A stretch of DNA of 64,000 bases from Mariprofundus erugo (GTDB lineage Bacteria; Pseudomonadota; Zetaproteobacteria; Mariprofundales; Mariprofundaceae): positions 62,001 to 126,000 of the forward strand of contig NZ_VBRY01000010.1 in NCBI RefSeq assembly GCF_005818865.1. Reading direction: 5' to 3'. The notes under the pieces are model-generated. The model worked only from the letters and a program-made list of their open reading frames with translations. It searched no databases and was not told the origin of the DNA. This document shows positions 17,549 through 26,287 of this stretch, piece by piece. How positions within the stretch are numbered: the first letter of the stretch is position 1; each line of letters begins with the position of its first letter. A program made the translations under genes and the position numbers.

Positions 17549-18634
17549 TTAGGCAAAAATTTGGATAGCTCTACTAATACGATCTTTTACTTTATCAGGA
17601 GCTGACAACCCTTCTTTCAAGTTCGCAATTGAAAACTGATCATCGTCCCTTAACGCCTGAAGTCGTGTACGTAAATCCTGATCCGGCATCCCCTCCAGCC
17701 TATCAATATGAGTATATACCCCAACTAGTATTGCTTCAGTTGTCGCTTTGCTTAACTTTGGCATGGACTGCCCGTCCAAAACTCTTTGATAAAGAAGGTT
17801 AATTGACCTTTGCATGTTACGACCCAATCTTTCTATATGGGCTTCATCTATCTTACGCTTCTCATCCATATAATCGTTCAGAAATTTGGCTAGCTTTCCT
17901 TTATATGAATCAAGCTTTTCAGAAAAACAAAAGGCTCTTAGAAACAACTCTTCATACGAGAACCGGTATGAGTTATCGCTCTCCAAATTAAATAGGTATC
18001 GTGTATTTGTATTTTGAACTATTGATTTTAATAGCTCATTGAAAGGCCCTTGATAAATGCAATTCCTGATTTCTTGATTGCTTAATTTATTTCCACCTGT
18101 ATTCAACCTGTGAAAAATCGTGAACAGATAATTCATATGTGACGACTTTGAATAATCGCACCTTAACACTGTTACCGGAATCGTAAGGTTCTCGATTCGG
18201 CTATATATCTCGAAATATTTATCTCGAATATGGGATACATTACGACCTGATATCCTTGGGTCTATGTCCTCAAGTTTAGAAAGCCGCCACTCATCATCGG
18301 TTAGAAATCTTATGATGCTAGATATACGTTGCAGTCCATCTATCATCAAACGCTTTTCAGTCTTATAATCAAGACTTAGGCACATGCTTGGAATGGGAAG
18401 CTGTTTTACCAGTGAGTCAATGAACCGTGTTTGATTGGGGTTAGTCCAGACCACATCCCTTTGAAAGTCAGGTTTAATTATTAGCTGCTTTGCCTTGTAC
18501 ATTCGGACAAGATCAGCACACGAACGCAGTTCATTAAATGCAACGATGTCAGATGGCGGAGCCTCATTATAGTCTTCAGTTTCTTCTTGTTCTCGCTCAA
18601 ATTTTTCAATTTCATCGTTGAATTCGTCGGGCAT
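17549..18634 (-). CDS. DUF262 (ParB/Srx-fold) protein
   Basis: About 361 residues, starting at the ATG at 18634 behind GGAG (an upstream ATG at 18682 has no ribosome site). The DUF262 domain shows KPDFQRDVVW, LMIDGLQRISSIIRF (the DGxQR motif) and FHRLNTGGNKLSNQEIRNC. DUF262 proteins share the ParB/sulfiredoxin NTP-binding fold of GmrS and often belong to defence systems. The GmrD-type DUF1524 HNH domain is absent; a separate HEPN gene follows instead. The acidic, Glu-rich N-terminal 30 residues are unusual. Confidence 0.8.
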   Translation of the reverse strand: MPDEFNDEIEKFEREQEETEDYNEAPPSDIVAFNELRSCADLVRMYKAKQLIIKPDFQRDVVWTNPNQTRFIDSLVKQLPIPSMCLSLDYKTEKRLMIDGLQRISSIIRFLTDDEWRLSKLEDIDPRISGRNVSHIRDKYFEIYSRIENLTIPVTVLRCDYSKSSHMNYLFTIFHRLNTGGNKLSNQEIRNCIYQGPFNELLKSIVQNTNTRYLFNLESDNSYRFSYEELFLRAFCFSEKLDSYKGKLAKFLNDYMDEKRKIDEAHIERLGRNMQRSINLLYQRVLDGQSMPKLSKATTEAILVGVYTHIDRLEGMPDQDLRTRLQALRDDDQFSIANLKEGLSAPDKVKDRISRAIQIFA

Positions 18635-18765
18635 ATTGATCTCCTCTCTGACACAATCTAAATTAGAAACTCGTTTTAACAACTCAGAAAATTGACCACT
18701 TAAATTGCCATAGCATCAGTGATTGGCTAGCGCAAAGCAGTGTTGTATATTTCGCTGGTACAGAA

Positions 18766-18877
18766 ATGGTGAAAAACGAGCGCCACTAAATTTCGATGTT
18801 CTGAAAAAAAGTTATATTTTTCAAAGCATCTAGGCTGTTTCGGGGTTCGCACATTGCGCCTCCCTGAGGCGCCATCA
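18766..18877. other. Candidate right attachment site region of the element
   Basis: AGCGCCACTAAA (18779-18790) differs from the tRNA end plus flank AGCGCCACCAAA (9582-9593) by one base. ATGGTGAAAA followed by CGCCAC occurs both here (18766-18786) and near the left end (9626-9648). Further on, CGGGGTTCG (18841-18849) and TCCCTGAGGCGCCATCA (18861-18877) copy the tRNA T arm and acceptor end but are split by 11 foreign bases. Either could be attR. From here to 19158 no firm gene is seen. Confidence 0.4.
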
Positions 18878-19149
18878 TATAGGCATCCTTGATGCACAAA
18901 GAAAGCCTGTAAGCCTTGTGTTTGCAGTTTTTTTTGGCGAACTATGGCTTTTGTTGCAGCTAAAATGACTGTTTATCAACGATGATGCCTGCCTATCGAT
19001 CAAGGAGAGCAAGGCGATTAATAAACTGCGCGGGGCTTTAGTGGTTAATCCGAAGCGATATAGCGAAATGGTTTTGGCATGAATCGGTTGTAAAACCATG
19101 GACATGTCAGAGGTGTCAGTCCGTACCGTGCCGATGCATATTCAGCTAG

Positions 19150-19536
<387 letters not shown>

Positions 19537-19622
19537 CATAAACAGCCGAATCATGGATGCATAATACTGTGCATCCGTATGATGATTCCGCTATGATGCA
19601 GAAAAATTTCAAGGGGATGACA

Positions 19623-20807
19623 ATGGCATTGAAAGGTAAAATGGTAATCGGTCAGTCCGGCGGACCGACTTCGGTGATTAACCAGTCGCTGGTAGGGGCT
19701 GTGCTTGAGGCACGTAAACATGGCGCGATTACCGGCATACTCGGTGCCCGCCATGGCATTGCCGGTATTATGAAAGAGGATTTTATTGATCTGACCGTAC
19801 AGAGCGTCGAAGAGCTGGAGTGTGTGGCCAATACCCCTGCAGCCGGTCTCGGCTCTGTTCGTTTAAAGCCGGGCAAGGCGGAGTGTGAGCGCGTCTTCGA
19901 AGTGTTTAAAAAGAATGATGTCCGCTATTTCTTTTATATTGGCGGTAATGATTCGGCTGAAACAGCTCATATCATCGCAGAGATGGCCAAAGAAGCGAAC
20001 TACGATTTTTGTACCGTGCATATTCCCAAAACCATCGATAATGATCTGCGAGTCACCGATCACTGTCCCGGATTTGCTTCGGCGGCCCGTTTTGTGGCGC
20101 TCGCATTTATGGGCGATGACCGCGATAACGCGGCTCTGGCAGGTATCAAGATCAATATTGTCATGGGGCGCGATGCGGGCTTTTTGACGGCTTCTTCTGC
20201 ACTGGCACGCCAGGCAGAAGGCGATGGTCCTCACCTGATTTATGTGCCGGAACGTGCGTTTGATGTGGCACGCTTTCAGGCGGATGTGAAGGCTGCTGTG
20301 GCCAAATACGGGCGCTGTGTGGTTGCCGTGTCTGAAGGCATTACCGATGCGGATGGCAACCCGGTGATGACCAGCGGTGAACGTGACAGCCATGGCAACC
20401 TGCAGCTTTCCGGCAGCGGCGCTCTGGGTGATTTTCTTGCCGGCAAGGTCAAGGAGGCCTATGCAGGGGAGAAGGTGCGTGTGCGTGCCGATACCTTTGG
20501 TTATCTGCAGCGCAGTTTCCCGACGATTGTATCGGACGTGGATGCACGGGAAGCGCGTATGGTGGGGGGCTTCGGTGTCGCTCAGGCGGTGGCTACCGGC
20601 GAGCCGGGATCGGTCGCCATTCGTCGTCTTGCCAGCGAGCCCTATGCCAGTGAATGCTTTATGACGCCGCTGGCAAGCGTTGCGCGTGAGGCAACCTCAC
20701 TGAAGGATGAATATATCAATGCCGAGGGCAATGATGTGACTCAGGCATGGCTTGATTATGTTCGTCCGCTGGTTGGCGCGCTGCCGAAGATCGGTCGTCT
20801 GTTCTGA
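19623..20807 (+). CDS. pfp: Pyrophosphate-dependent 6-phosphofructokinase
   Basis: Interconverts fructose-6-phosphate and fructose-1,6-bisphosphate using PPi instead of ATP, which allows reversible glycolysis/gluconeogenesis. At 394 residues it has the PFK N-terminal loop GQSGGPTSVINQS, the IGGNDSAETA phosphate motif and PKTIDND. The lysine in PKTIDND (in place of PGTIDND) marks the PPi-using subgroup. The ATG at 19623 is preceded by AAGGGG; the open frame extends upstream without a ribosome site. A strong terminator follows. Confidence 0.92.
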   Translation: MALKGKMVIGQSGGPTSVINQSLVGAVLEARKHGAITGILGARHGIAGIMKEDFIDLTVQSVEELECVANTPAAGLGSVRLKPGKAECERVFEVFKKNDVRYFFYIGGNDSAETAHIIAEMAKEANYDFCTVHIPKTIDNDLRVTDHCPGFASAARFVALAFMGDDRDNAALAGIKINIVMGRDAGFLTASSALARQAEGDGPHLIYVPERAFDVARFQADVKAAVAKYGRCVVAVSEGITDADGNPVMTSGERDSHGNLQLSGSGALGDFLAGKVKEAYAGEKVRVRADTFGYLQRSFPTIVSDVDAREARMVGGFGVAQAVATGEPGSVAIRRLASEPYASECFMTPLASVAREATSLKDEYINAEGNDVTQAWLDYVRPLVGALPKIGRLF

Positions 20808-20825
20808 TATCGCTGAAGTGACAAT

Positions 20826-20856
20826 AAAAAGAGCTGTCAAAATGGCAGCTCTTTTT
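20826..20856 (+). terminator. Rho-independent terminator after pfp
   Basis: AAAAAGAGCTGTC (20826-20838) pairs with GGCAGCTCTTTTT (20844-20856) around loop AAAAT. The A and T tracts would let it act in both directions. Confidence 0.9.
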
Positions 20857-20939
20857 ATTTGTCCGGTTCACAGGTTGATTTGAAACGCTGAATCAGTACC
20901 TTCCACCCCCTTTCGAAACATGATCAATGGAGCACAAGA

Positions 20940-22068
20940 ATGAGCATTGAAGATCGCATCTCCGGATTCAGAACACGGCTGGAGGATTATAACAGCCGTC
21001 TGGACTCGCTCCGGAGGTCACTTTGACGTTGAAGCCAGGGAAGAAGAGCTGCGTGAATTAAACGCCCGCATCGAAGATCCTGCCCTATGGGAAAAGCCTG
21101 AAGAGGCTCAGAAACTGATGCAGGATCGTACCCGCCTTGAGCGAACGCTCAAAAACTATGGCGATTCGACAACTGCACTGGAAGAAGCACTGATGCTGTT
21201 CGAGATGGGAGCCGACGAGGGTGATCAGGCGACCCAGGTGGAAGCAGTCGAAACGCTGGATGCCGTTCAGAAAGAGATCGAGGCGATGGAACTGGCCCGT
21301 ATGTTGGGTGGCGAGACCGATGCCGAGTCAGCCTTTCTTGATATCAATGCCGGTTCCGGCGGAACCGAAGCTCAGGACTGGGCTGAAATGCTGTTGCGTA
21401 TGTATCTGCGCTGGGCTGAACGTAAAGGCTTCAAGACTGAGCTGATGGAGTGTACGGCAGGTGAAGAGGCCGGTATCAAATCAGCGACGGTCTCCATCAA
21501 GGGTGAATATGCTTACGGTTTTCTGAAGGCAGAAGTAGGGGTGCATCGCCTGGTGCGCAAGTCGCCATATGATTCGGGTAATCGTCGTCATACCTCATTT
21601 GCTTCCGTATTTGCCTATCCGGATATCGAAAAAGAGATCGAGATTGATATCGATCCCAGCGATGTTCGCACCGATACCTATCGTGCTTCCGGTGCCGGCG
21701 GTCAGCATATTAACAAAACCGACTCGGCCGTTCGTCTGACTCATATTCCGACCAACATTGTCGTTCAGTGCCAGAATGATCGCTCGCAGCATAAAAACAG
21801 GGCCGCAGCATGGAATATGCTGAAGGCACGTCTCTATGAGCACGAGCTGAATCTGCGCAATGCAGAAAAGCAGGAGATCGAGGATAGCAAGACCGATATC
21901 GGCTGGGGCCACCAGATCCGTTCCTATGTACTGGATCAGTCGCGTATCAAGGATCTTCGGACCGGTATGGAGACTGGCAACACACAAGCCTTTCTCGATG
22001 GTGATATCGATGCATTTGTGCAGGCGCAACTGATGGGAATCAAGCGGGGCGACTCTTCGGGCGAATAA
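20940..22068 (+). CDS. prfB: Peptide chain release factor 2, with programmed +1 frameshift
   Basis: Recognises UGA and UAA stops and releases the peptide. The gene is in two frames. ATG at 20940 (GGAG upstream) reads 28 codons to CTT, then meets an in-frame TGA at 21024-21026; slipping +1 continues as GAC GTT GAA to the stop at 22068, giving about 375 residues. The GGQ loop is intact (SGAGGQHINKTDSAVR), as are INAGSGGTEAQDW and RSQHKNRAAAW. The stop-recognition tripeptide appears as SPY (RKSPYDSG) rather than the usual SPF. It is not next to lysS, which lies 22 kb away. Confidence 0.96.
21012..21026 (+). other. RF2 autoregulatory frameshift site
   Basis: An internal Shine-Dalgarno-like CGGAGG (21012-21017), three spacer bases (TCA), the slippery CTT (21021-21023) and TGA followed by C reproduce the E. 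coli prfB signal, including its spacing. When RF2 is scarce the ribosome pauses at UGA and shifts +1, making more RF2. Confidence 0.95.
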
Positions 22069-22120
22069 TCAGCCGGGCCGCCCTGGTCGGGCAAGAGGGC
22101 GTTGTTGACTGATAAATATT

Positions 22121-22151
22121 AAGGAATCGCTGATTAATCCAGCGATTCCTT
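22121..22151. repeat. Palindromic repeat, possible bidirectional terminator
   Basis: AAGGAATCGCTG (22121-22132) pairs perfectly with CAGCGATTCCTT (22140-22151) around ATTAATC. It lies between convergent prfB and the CheZ-like gene. Its core AAGGAATCGCTGATT is a variant of the dispersed repeat family in this window. Confidence 0.7.
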
Positions 22152-22170
22152 ACGCAGGCTTGCGGCTATA

Positions 22171-23151
22171 TCAGAACAGATCAACATCGCCTTCATCCAT
22201 ATTTTCCTGTGAAATCGGATTATTTTCCTCCAGCTGAAGAGCGCGGTGGTAATCCAGCATGGTACCGTGAATCATCTCTACCTGATGCGTGTACTCCTCC
22301 AGCGTCAGGTTTTCATTGGCCTCAATATTTCTCAGGCCATCGGTCAAAATGGTGAGCATGCCTTCCATGCGATCAAGGTGCCGGTCGGTGTAGCCAAGGC
22401 TTTGTCTTGAAATATCCTCAAATTGAAGGGCGCGAATCGCCGTCCCCAGATGCTGCCTGATATCGCCATTAATCTGGCTGACACTTGAGCGGCGCTCGGA
22501 CACGAATGAGTTGATGTCAAAAAAGTGCTGTACGATCTTTTCCACCTTGGCCTTGGAGGCAAAGACCTCATCCATATCCTTGGAGGCAATTTCATCGATC
22601 AGGCGGTGGGTGTTTTTAAACATGGCCATGGTTTCATTGCCATATTTTGCCTGTAGCAGCTGCAGATCGCGCAGTTCTTCGCCCACGCGTCGCACCGTAT
22701 CTGCCGGGACGGAATCGCCTTCGATGCTGCCCAGCAGCTGTTGAATCAGGTCGCTCTGTTTGCGCTCCATGTTGATCAGTTTATCCAGACGGTTACGAAC
22801 CGTATCCATGGTAGTCAGCGCACGCAGATTGTTTTTACTGCTGAGCAACAGGGTTTCCACCAGGTCGGTCAGAATGAGGCTGGCGCTTTCAGCCTGCTGA
22901 AAAATATTTTGCTCATCATCGGCACCCACCACCTGCATCATCAGTGCCGTCATGGTTTTCATCTGTTCGTTGGTTGATTCGTGGATAGAGCCAAATGCGT
23001 CATGCAGAGAGGTAATCGCATCCTCCAGCAGTGACTTGATCTGATCAGTCTGTCCGCGGATAGAGGCAACCTCACTGCGTACGCTTTCCTCTACATCGTA
23101 AAAAACGGCTGACATCGATTTGGACAGCTTCAGTTCAGTTTCATTAGCCAT
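22171..23151 (-). CDS. Predicted CheZ-like chemotaxis protein
   Basis: A 326-residue, almost wholly helical soluble protein, the last gene of the chemotaxis operon, 12 bases after cheB. The stretch ALQFEDISRQSLGYTDRH carries D-x3-Q in a helix, the arrangement CheZ uses (Asp and Gln inserted into the CheY active site). Known CheZ proteins have DFQDLTGQ there. I infer a divergent CheY-phosphate phosphatase; a structural adaptor is the alternative. It ends in GDVDLF, an acidic-hydrophobic tail reminiscent of the CheY-binding C terminus of CheZ and shared with other proteins in this region. Confidence 0.55.
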   Translation of the reverse strand: MANETELKLSKSMSAVFYDVEESVRSEVASIRGQTDQIKSLLEDAITSLHDAFGSIHESTNEQMKTMTALMMQVVGADDEQNIFQQAESASLILTDLVETLLLSSKNNLRALTTMDTVRNRLDKLINMERKQSDLIQQLLGSIEGDSVPADTVRRVGEELRDLQLLQAKYGNETMAMFKNTHRLIDEIASKDMDEVFASKAKVEKIVQHFFDINSFVSERRSSVSQINGDIRQHLGTAIRALQFEDISRQSLGYTDRHLDRMEGMLTILTDGLRNIEANENLTLEEYTHQVEMIHGTMLDYHRALQLEENNPISQENMDEGDVDLF

Positions 23152-23163
23152 GGCTATTTCCTT

Positions 23164-24237
23164 TTAATCCAGATTTGACATTAATGCGCCGGCAATCTTG
23201 TCCAGGGGCAACAGCTCGGAAACGGCGCCGAGTTTATAGGCCGAACCGGGCATGCCCCACACCACACTGGTCGCTTCATCCTGAGCAATGGTAAATGCAC
23301 CGGCATCACGCATTTCTTTCATACCTTCTGCGCCATCAGCACCCATGCCGGTCAGAATGACGCCCAGCGCATTGGGCCCGACATTCTGGGCTACTGAGCG
23401 GAACATGACATCGACAGAAGGGCGGTGGCGATTGACCGGCGGACCATCGTTGATATGGCAGATATAACGGGCACCATCCCGTTTCACCAGCAGGTGATGA
23501 TCGCCCGGTGCCATGTAGACGTGGCCTGGAATGATCTGCTCGCCGTGTTCGGCCAGCTTCACTTTCATCTGACAGCAGCCATCGAGGCGCTGGGTGTAGG
23601 AGGCGCTGAATGCTGCAGGGAGGTGCTGACTGATAACAATGGCGGGAAACCCGGAGGGCAGACTTTTCAGCACCTGAGCAGTTGCTTCGGTACCACCGGT
23701 TGAAGCTCCGAGTGCGATAATACGCTCGGTTGTTCTGAAATGACTGCGGCCCACCTTTTTGGCCAGGATAGCATCGGCCGTGTTGCTGGGGGCCACCGTA
23801 GCGGTTGCCGCCGACCTTGCAGGGGTATGGGCTTTGGCCCTGACCCGTGCGCCGGCCGCCATACGCACCTTGGCAATGATCTCGTCGGAGTACTCCTCAA
23901 GACCACGGCCAAGGGCAGATGGTTTACTGACAAAGTCGACAGCTCCGAGTTCGAGTGCTTCGAGCGTGACGCTTGCCCCCTTGCTGGTCAGTGAGGAGAC
24001 CATGACAACAGGCATCGGACGCAGTCGCATCAGGTTGCCAAGAAAGGTCAAGCCGTCCATGCGTGGCATTTCAACGTCAAGTGTCAGCACATCAGGGTTG
24101 AGCTGTTTGATCTTCTCGCGAGCAATCAATGGATCCTGAGCTGTCCCCACGACTGTGATGCCGGCGGCAGAATTCAGAATAGTGGTCAGCATCTGGCGTA
24201 CCAGTGCCGAATCATCAATTATAAGTACTTTTATCAA
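23164..24237 (-). CDS. cheB: Chemotaxis response regulator protein-glutamate methylesterase
   Basis: Removes methyl groups from chemoreceptors (and deamidates them) when phosphorylated by CheA. The N-terminal receiver has [10 protein letters not shown] and the acceptor aspartate in [12 protein letters not shown] linker of about 40 residues follows, then the esterase domain with the catalytic serine in [11 protein letters not shown], the histidine in [10 protein letters not shown] and the aspartate in [11 protein letters not shown]. Its TTG start overlaps the cheD stop (TTGA), so expression is coupled. Length 357 is normal. Confidence 0.96.
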   Translation of the reverse strand: MIKVLIIDDSALVRQMLTTILNSAAGITVVGTAQDPLIAREKIKQLNPDVLTLDVEMPRMDGLTFLGNLMRLRPMPVVMVSSLTSKGASVTLEALELGAVDFVSKPSALGRGLEEYSDEIIAKVRMAAGARVRAKAHTPARSAATATVAPSNTADAILAKKVGRSHFRTTERIIALGASTGGTEATAQVLKSLPSGFPAIVISQHLPAAFSASYTQRLDGCCQMKVKLAEHGEQIIPGHVYMAPGDHHLLVKRDGARYICHINDGPPVNRHRPSVDVMFRSVAQNVGPNALGVILTGMGADGAEGMKEMRDAGAFTIAQDEATSVVWGMPGSAYKLGAVSELLPLDKIAGALMSNLD

Positions 24238-24860
24238 AACAGATCCACCTCCCCGCCCACCGGAGCATCTTCGATGGCACGGAAATATCTTTTCTCACGT
24301 TCAAACAATGTATCATTATGCAGGCTGGCCAGTTTTTTAAGCAGTACACGTCCTGTTTTCGGAAAGTAATAGATTTTACGCGGATAGTTTCCATTAAGAT
24401 CCTGAGCCACAATAGGGAGCCCCTCTTCGCGCAGATAATCAAGCACAAAGCGGACATTGCAGTCGCCGATATCAGACATGCCCTGTACGATACGGCCACC
24501 GCCAAATACCTTGACCTCCAGGTTTTTTCGCATGCCCCCGTTGGCCAGAATACAGTTAATCAGGTGTTCCATGGCGTAGTTGCCATAGCGGGTGATATTA
24601 TCGACCACACTGCTTTTCCATTTGGAACGTTCACCTTCATGAATCGGCAACATAAAATGGTTCATGCCACCGACGCCAAAAACCCGATCACGGATACAGG
24701 CCGAAACACACGAGCCGAGCACTGTGACGACTGCTTCTGATTTGCTGGTCACATAATACTCGCCTGGTAACAGCTTGGCCGTGTTGATCTGGTGTATGCT
24801 GTCGTAATAGGTATTGATGTGATCAAAACCGGGCAGTCTGGAGGATACCGGAATCACCAT
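24234..24860 (-). CDS. cheD: Chemoreceptor glutamine deamidase
   Basis: Deamidates glutamines on chemoreceptors and in some species works with CheC. The catalytic cysteine lies in [10 protein letters not shown] and the histidine in [11 protein letters not shown], with KVFGGGRI further on. I use the ATG at 24860, one base past the cheR stop; a GTG at 24893 would overlap cheR by 32 bases. The protein ends GGEVDLF, a tail also found on the CheZ-like protein at 22171-23151. Confidence 0.93.
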   Translation of the reverse strand: MVIPVSSRLPGFDHINTYYDSIHQINTAKLLPGEYYVTSKSEAVVTVLGSCVSACIRDRVFGVGGMNHFMLPIHEGERSKWKSSVVDNITRYGNYAMEHLINCILANGGMRKNLEVKVFGGGRIVQGMSDIGDCNVRFVLDYLREEGLPIVAQDLNGNYPRKIYYFPKTGRVLLKKLASLHNDTLFEREKRYFRAIEDAPVGGEVDLF

Positions 24861-24861
24861 A

Positions 24862-25698
24862 TCAGCATTTCTTCTTGTAAACAGATTTTCCACACAATAA
24901 ATAACGTTGGCTCATATTATTCATCGCTTCGGAGTGACCGAGAAAAAGATGGCCATCAGGCGCAAGAAGATCTGCATAGCGATTCATCAGTTTCTGTTTG
25001 GTCGGCAGGTCAAAGTAGATAATGACATTGCGACAAAAAATGATATCGATCGGTCCCTTCATCGGCCATTCCCGCAGCAGGTTGAGCTGACGAAAGTAGA
25101 TCATCTGTTGCAGCTCAGGCCGCACCCGTACCTTGCCCGGCTGTTGCGGGTTTTTCATAAACCAGCGATGAACCCGTCCCGGTTCCATCTCGTCCAGGCG
25201 AGCAATGTCATAAACACCGCGCGCGCCATGGGCAAGGACTTCGGTATCGAGGTCTGTTGCCAGAATTTTGACATCCCAGCCGGCCGGTACTGTTTCAGCC
25301 ACACACATGGCAATCGAGTAGGGCTCCTCACCCGAGGAGCTGCCTGCTGACCAGATGCGAATACGGCGCCTTGCACTGTTGCGCTGCATAAGTTCCGGCA
25401 ACAATGTTTTTTTCAGAAATTCGAAATGATGGTTTTCACGGAAAAACGATGTCAGGTTGGTGGTTACTGCATTGATGAATGCATTAAACTCTTCGCTCTC
25501 CTCGTTTTGTTCGAGCAGTTCGATATAGGCTTTGAAAGAGGGGAGGCCGAGTTTGCGGATGCGGCGCGACAAGCGTCCGTAGAGCATATCCTCCTTGCCC
25601 TCTGCCAGCTGAATGCCGGTATGGCGATCCACCATCTGACAGAGATGCACAAAGTCATTTCTTGTCAGGGTGAATTCACGATGAACGACATCATCCAT
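24862..25698 (-). CDS. cheR: Chemotaxis protein methyltransferase
   Basis: Methylates receptor glutamates with SAM for adaptation. The N-terminal helical domain is followed by the SAM domain with WSAGSSSGEEPYSIAM, ILATDLDTEVLAHG and IIFCRNVIIYF. The Asp-Leu motif and the VIIYFD signature are typical. At 278 residues it has no extra TPR region. Its ATG overlaps the preceding STAS stop (TAATG). The heme receptor in the operon has a C-terminal pentapeptide that CheR could dock to. Confidence 0.96.
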   Translation of the reverse strand: MDDVVHREFTLTRNDFVHLCQMVDRHTGIQLAEGKEDMLYGRLSRRIRKLGLPSFKAYIELLEQNEESEEFNAFINAVTTNLTSFFRENHHFEFLKKTLLPELMQRNSARRRIRIWSAGSSSGEEPYSIAMCVAETVPAGWDVKILATDLDTEVLAHGARGVYDIARLDEMEPGRVHRWFMKNPQQPGKVRVRPELQQMIYFRQLNLLREWPMKGPIDIIFCRNVIIYFDLPTKQKLMNRYADLLAPDGHLFLGHSEAMNNMSQRYLLCGKSVYKKKC

Positions 25699-26090
25699 TA
25701 TTGAGCCTCAATCCCCATATGATCGTTGAGTCCCAGGGCATTCAATGCCTCAAGCAGTGCATCGGAGACGGAGGTCCACTTCAGCGGCAGGCCGCGTTGC
25801 CTGACCTCACGTACAAAGGCGTAGAGAAGTTGTGCACCGGCTGCATCGACACGGCTGAGCTGCTCCGTGCTGATGGTTATATCGACATTGGCCTGAAGTA
25901 TACGGGTCATGCGCTGGTGCAGTGCCTCGACCTCGGCAATGCCCAGGCTTCCTTCCAGCACGATATTGCCTGAAAGCGGCTGATCCTGATCAGGGGTTGC
26001 CTCGTCACCGGCGGGGGCGCTGATGATCCATGCAATCGGATCATTACTGTCCGCTTGTGCTGTAGGGTTCTTCACTGCCTCATCTGTCAT
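25698..26090 (-). CDS. STAS-domain protein
   Basis: A 130-residue protein whose last 90 residues form a STAS domain of the SpoIIAA/anti-anti-sigma type (ISTEQLSRVDAAGAQLLYAF, then LPLKWTSVSDALLEALNALG). The usual phosphorylated serine position appears as D-A-A-G-A, so regulation by serine phosphorylation is doubtful. The N-terminal 40 residues are acidic and low-complexity. STAS proteins occur in some chemotaxis operons with unclear roles. It is translationally coupled to cheR. Confidence 0.82.
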   Translation of the reverse strand: MTDEAVKNPTAQADSNDPIAWIISAPAGDEATPDQDQPLSGNIVLEGSLGIAEVEALHQRMTRILQANVDITISTEQLSRVDAAGAQLLYAFVREVRQRGLPLKWTSVSDALLEALNALGLNDHMGIEAQ

Positions 26091-26127
26091 ATTAACCTCT
26101 CTTCTATGTTGCTGCCTGGCGCTGTTT

Positions 26128-26156
26128 AAGGAAGCGCTGATCTGTTCAGCACTTCC
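26128..26156. repeat. Degenerate copy of the dispersed palindromic repeat
   Basis: AAGGAAGCGCTGATCTG at the left is mirrored by TCAGCACTTCC, one mismatch in the stem. It lies between the STAS gene and the next receptor gene. Confidence 0.55.
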
Positions 26157-26247
26157 ATCCGGGTGATCGATGACCCGCCAAATCGGGCGCGTGAGTGACT
26201 GATCTGTGTAAGCATAAGCAAAGGAAAAGCCAGCTTTTGCCTTTGCG

Positions 26248-26282
26248 GGCTGATTTATTGCCGGGGTGGCAATAAATCAGCC
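26248..26282. repeat. Palindromic repeat with GCTGATTTATTGCC stem
   Basis: GGCTGATTTATTGCC (26248-26262) pairs perfectly over 15 bases with 26268-26282 around loop GGGGT. The inner 13 bases are the same as in the palindrome at 43044-43092. It starts 6 bases past the stop of the receptor gene on the minus strand. Confidence 0.75.
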
Positions 26283-26287
26283 GCCCA

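Larger units (their letters stand above)
9582..18877 (+). mobile_element. Integrative mobilizable element with replication, transfer and defence genes
   Basis: About 9.2 kb of AT-richer DNA inserted at the 3' end of tRNA-Met. In order it holds a tyrosine integrase, a RepL-like replication gene, a long inverted repeat, small RHH/unknown genes, an oriT-like region, mobC, a MOBP relaxase, an Mrr-like nuclease and a DUF262-HEPN pair. No conjugation (type IV secretion) genes are present, so transfer would need a helper. The left end is the tRNA 3' end. The right end is uncertain: AGCGCCACTAAA at 18779-18790 resembles the tRNA end plus flank in 11 of 12 bases, and 18841-18877 carries a broken second copy. 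Confidence 0.8.

Noticed and set aside
18875-19105. 76-residue minus-strand frame
   Set aside because: Composition is not protein-like and it has no ribosome site; the plus strand shows a better remnant.
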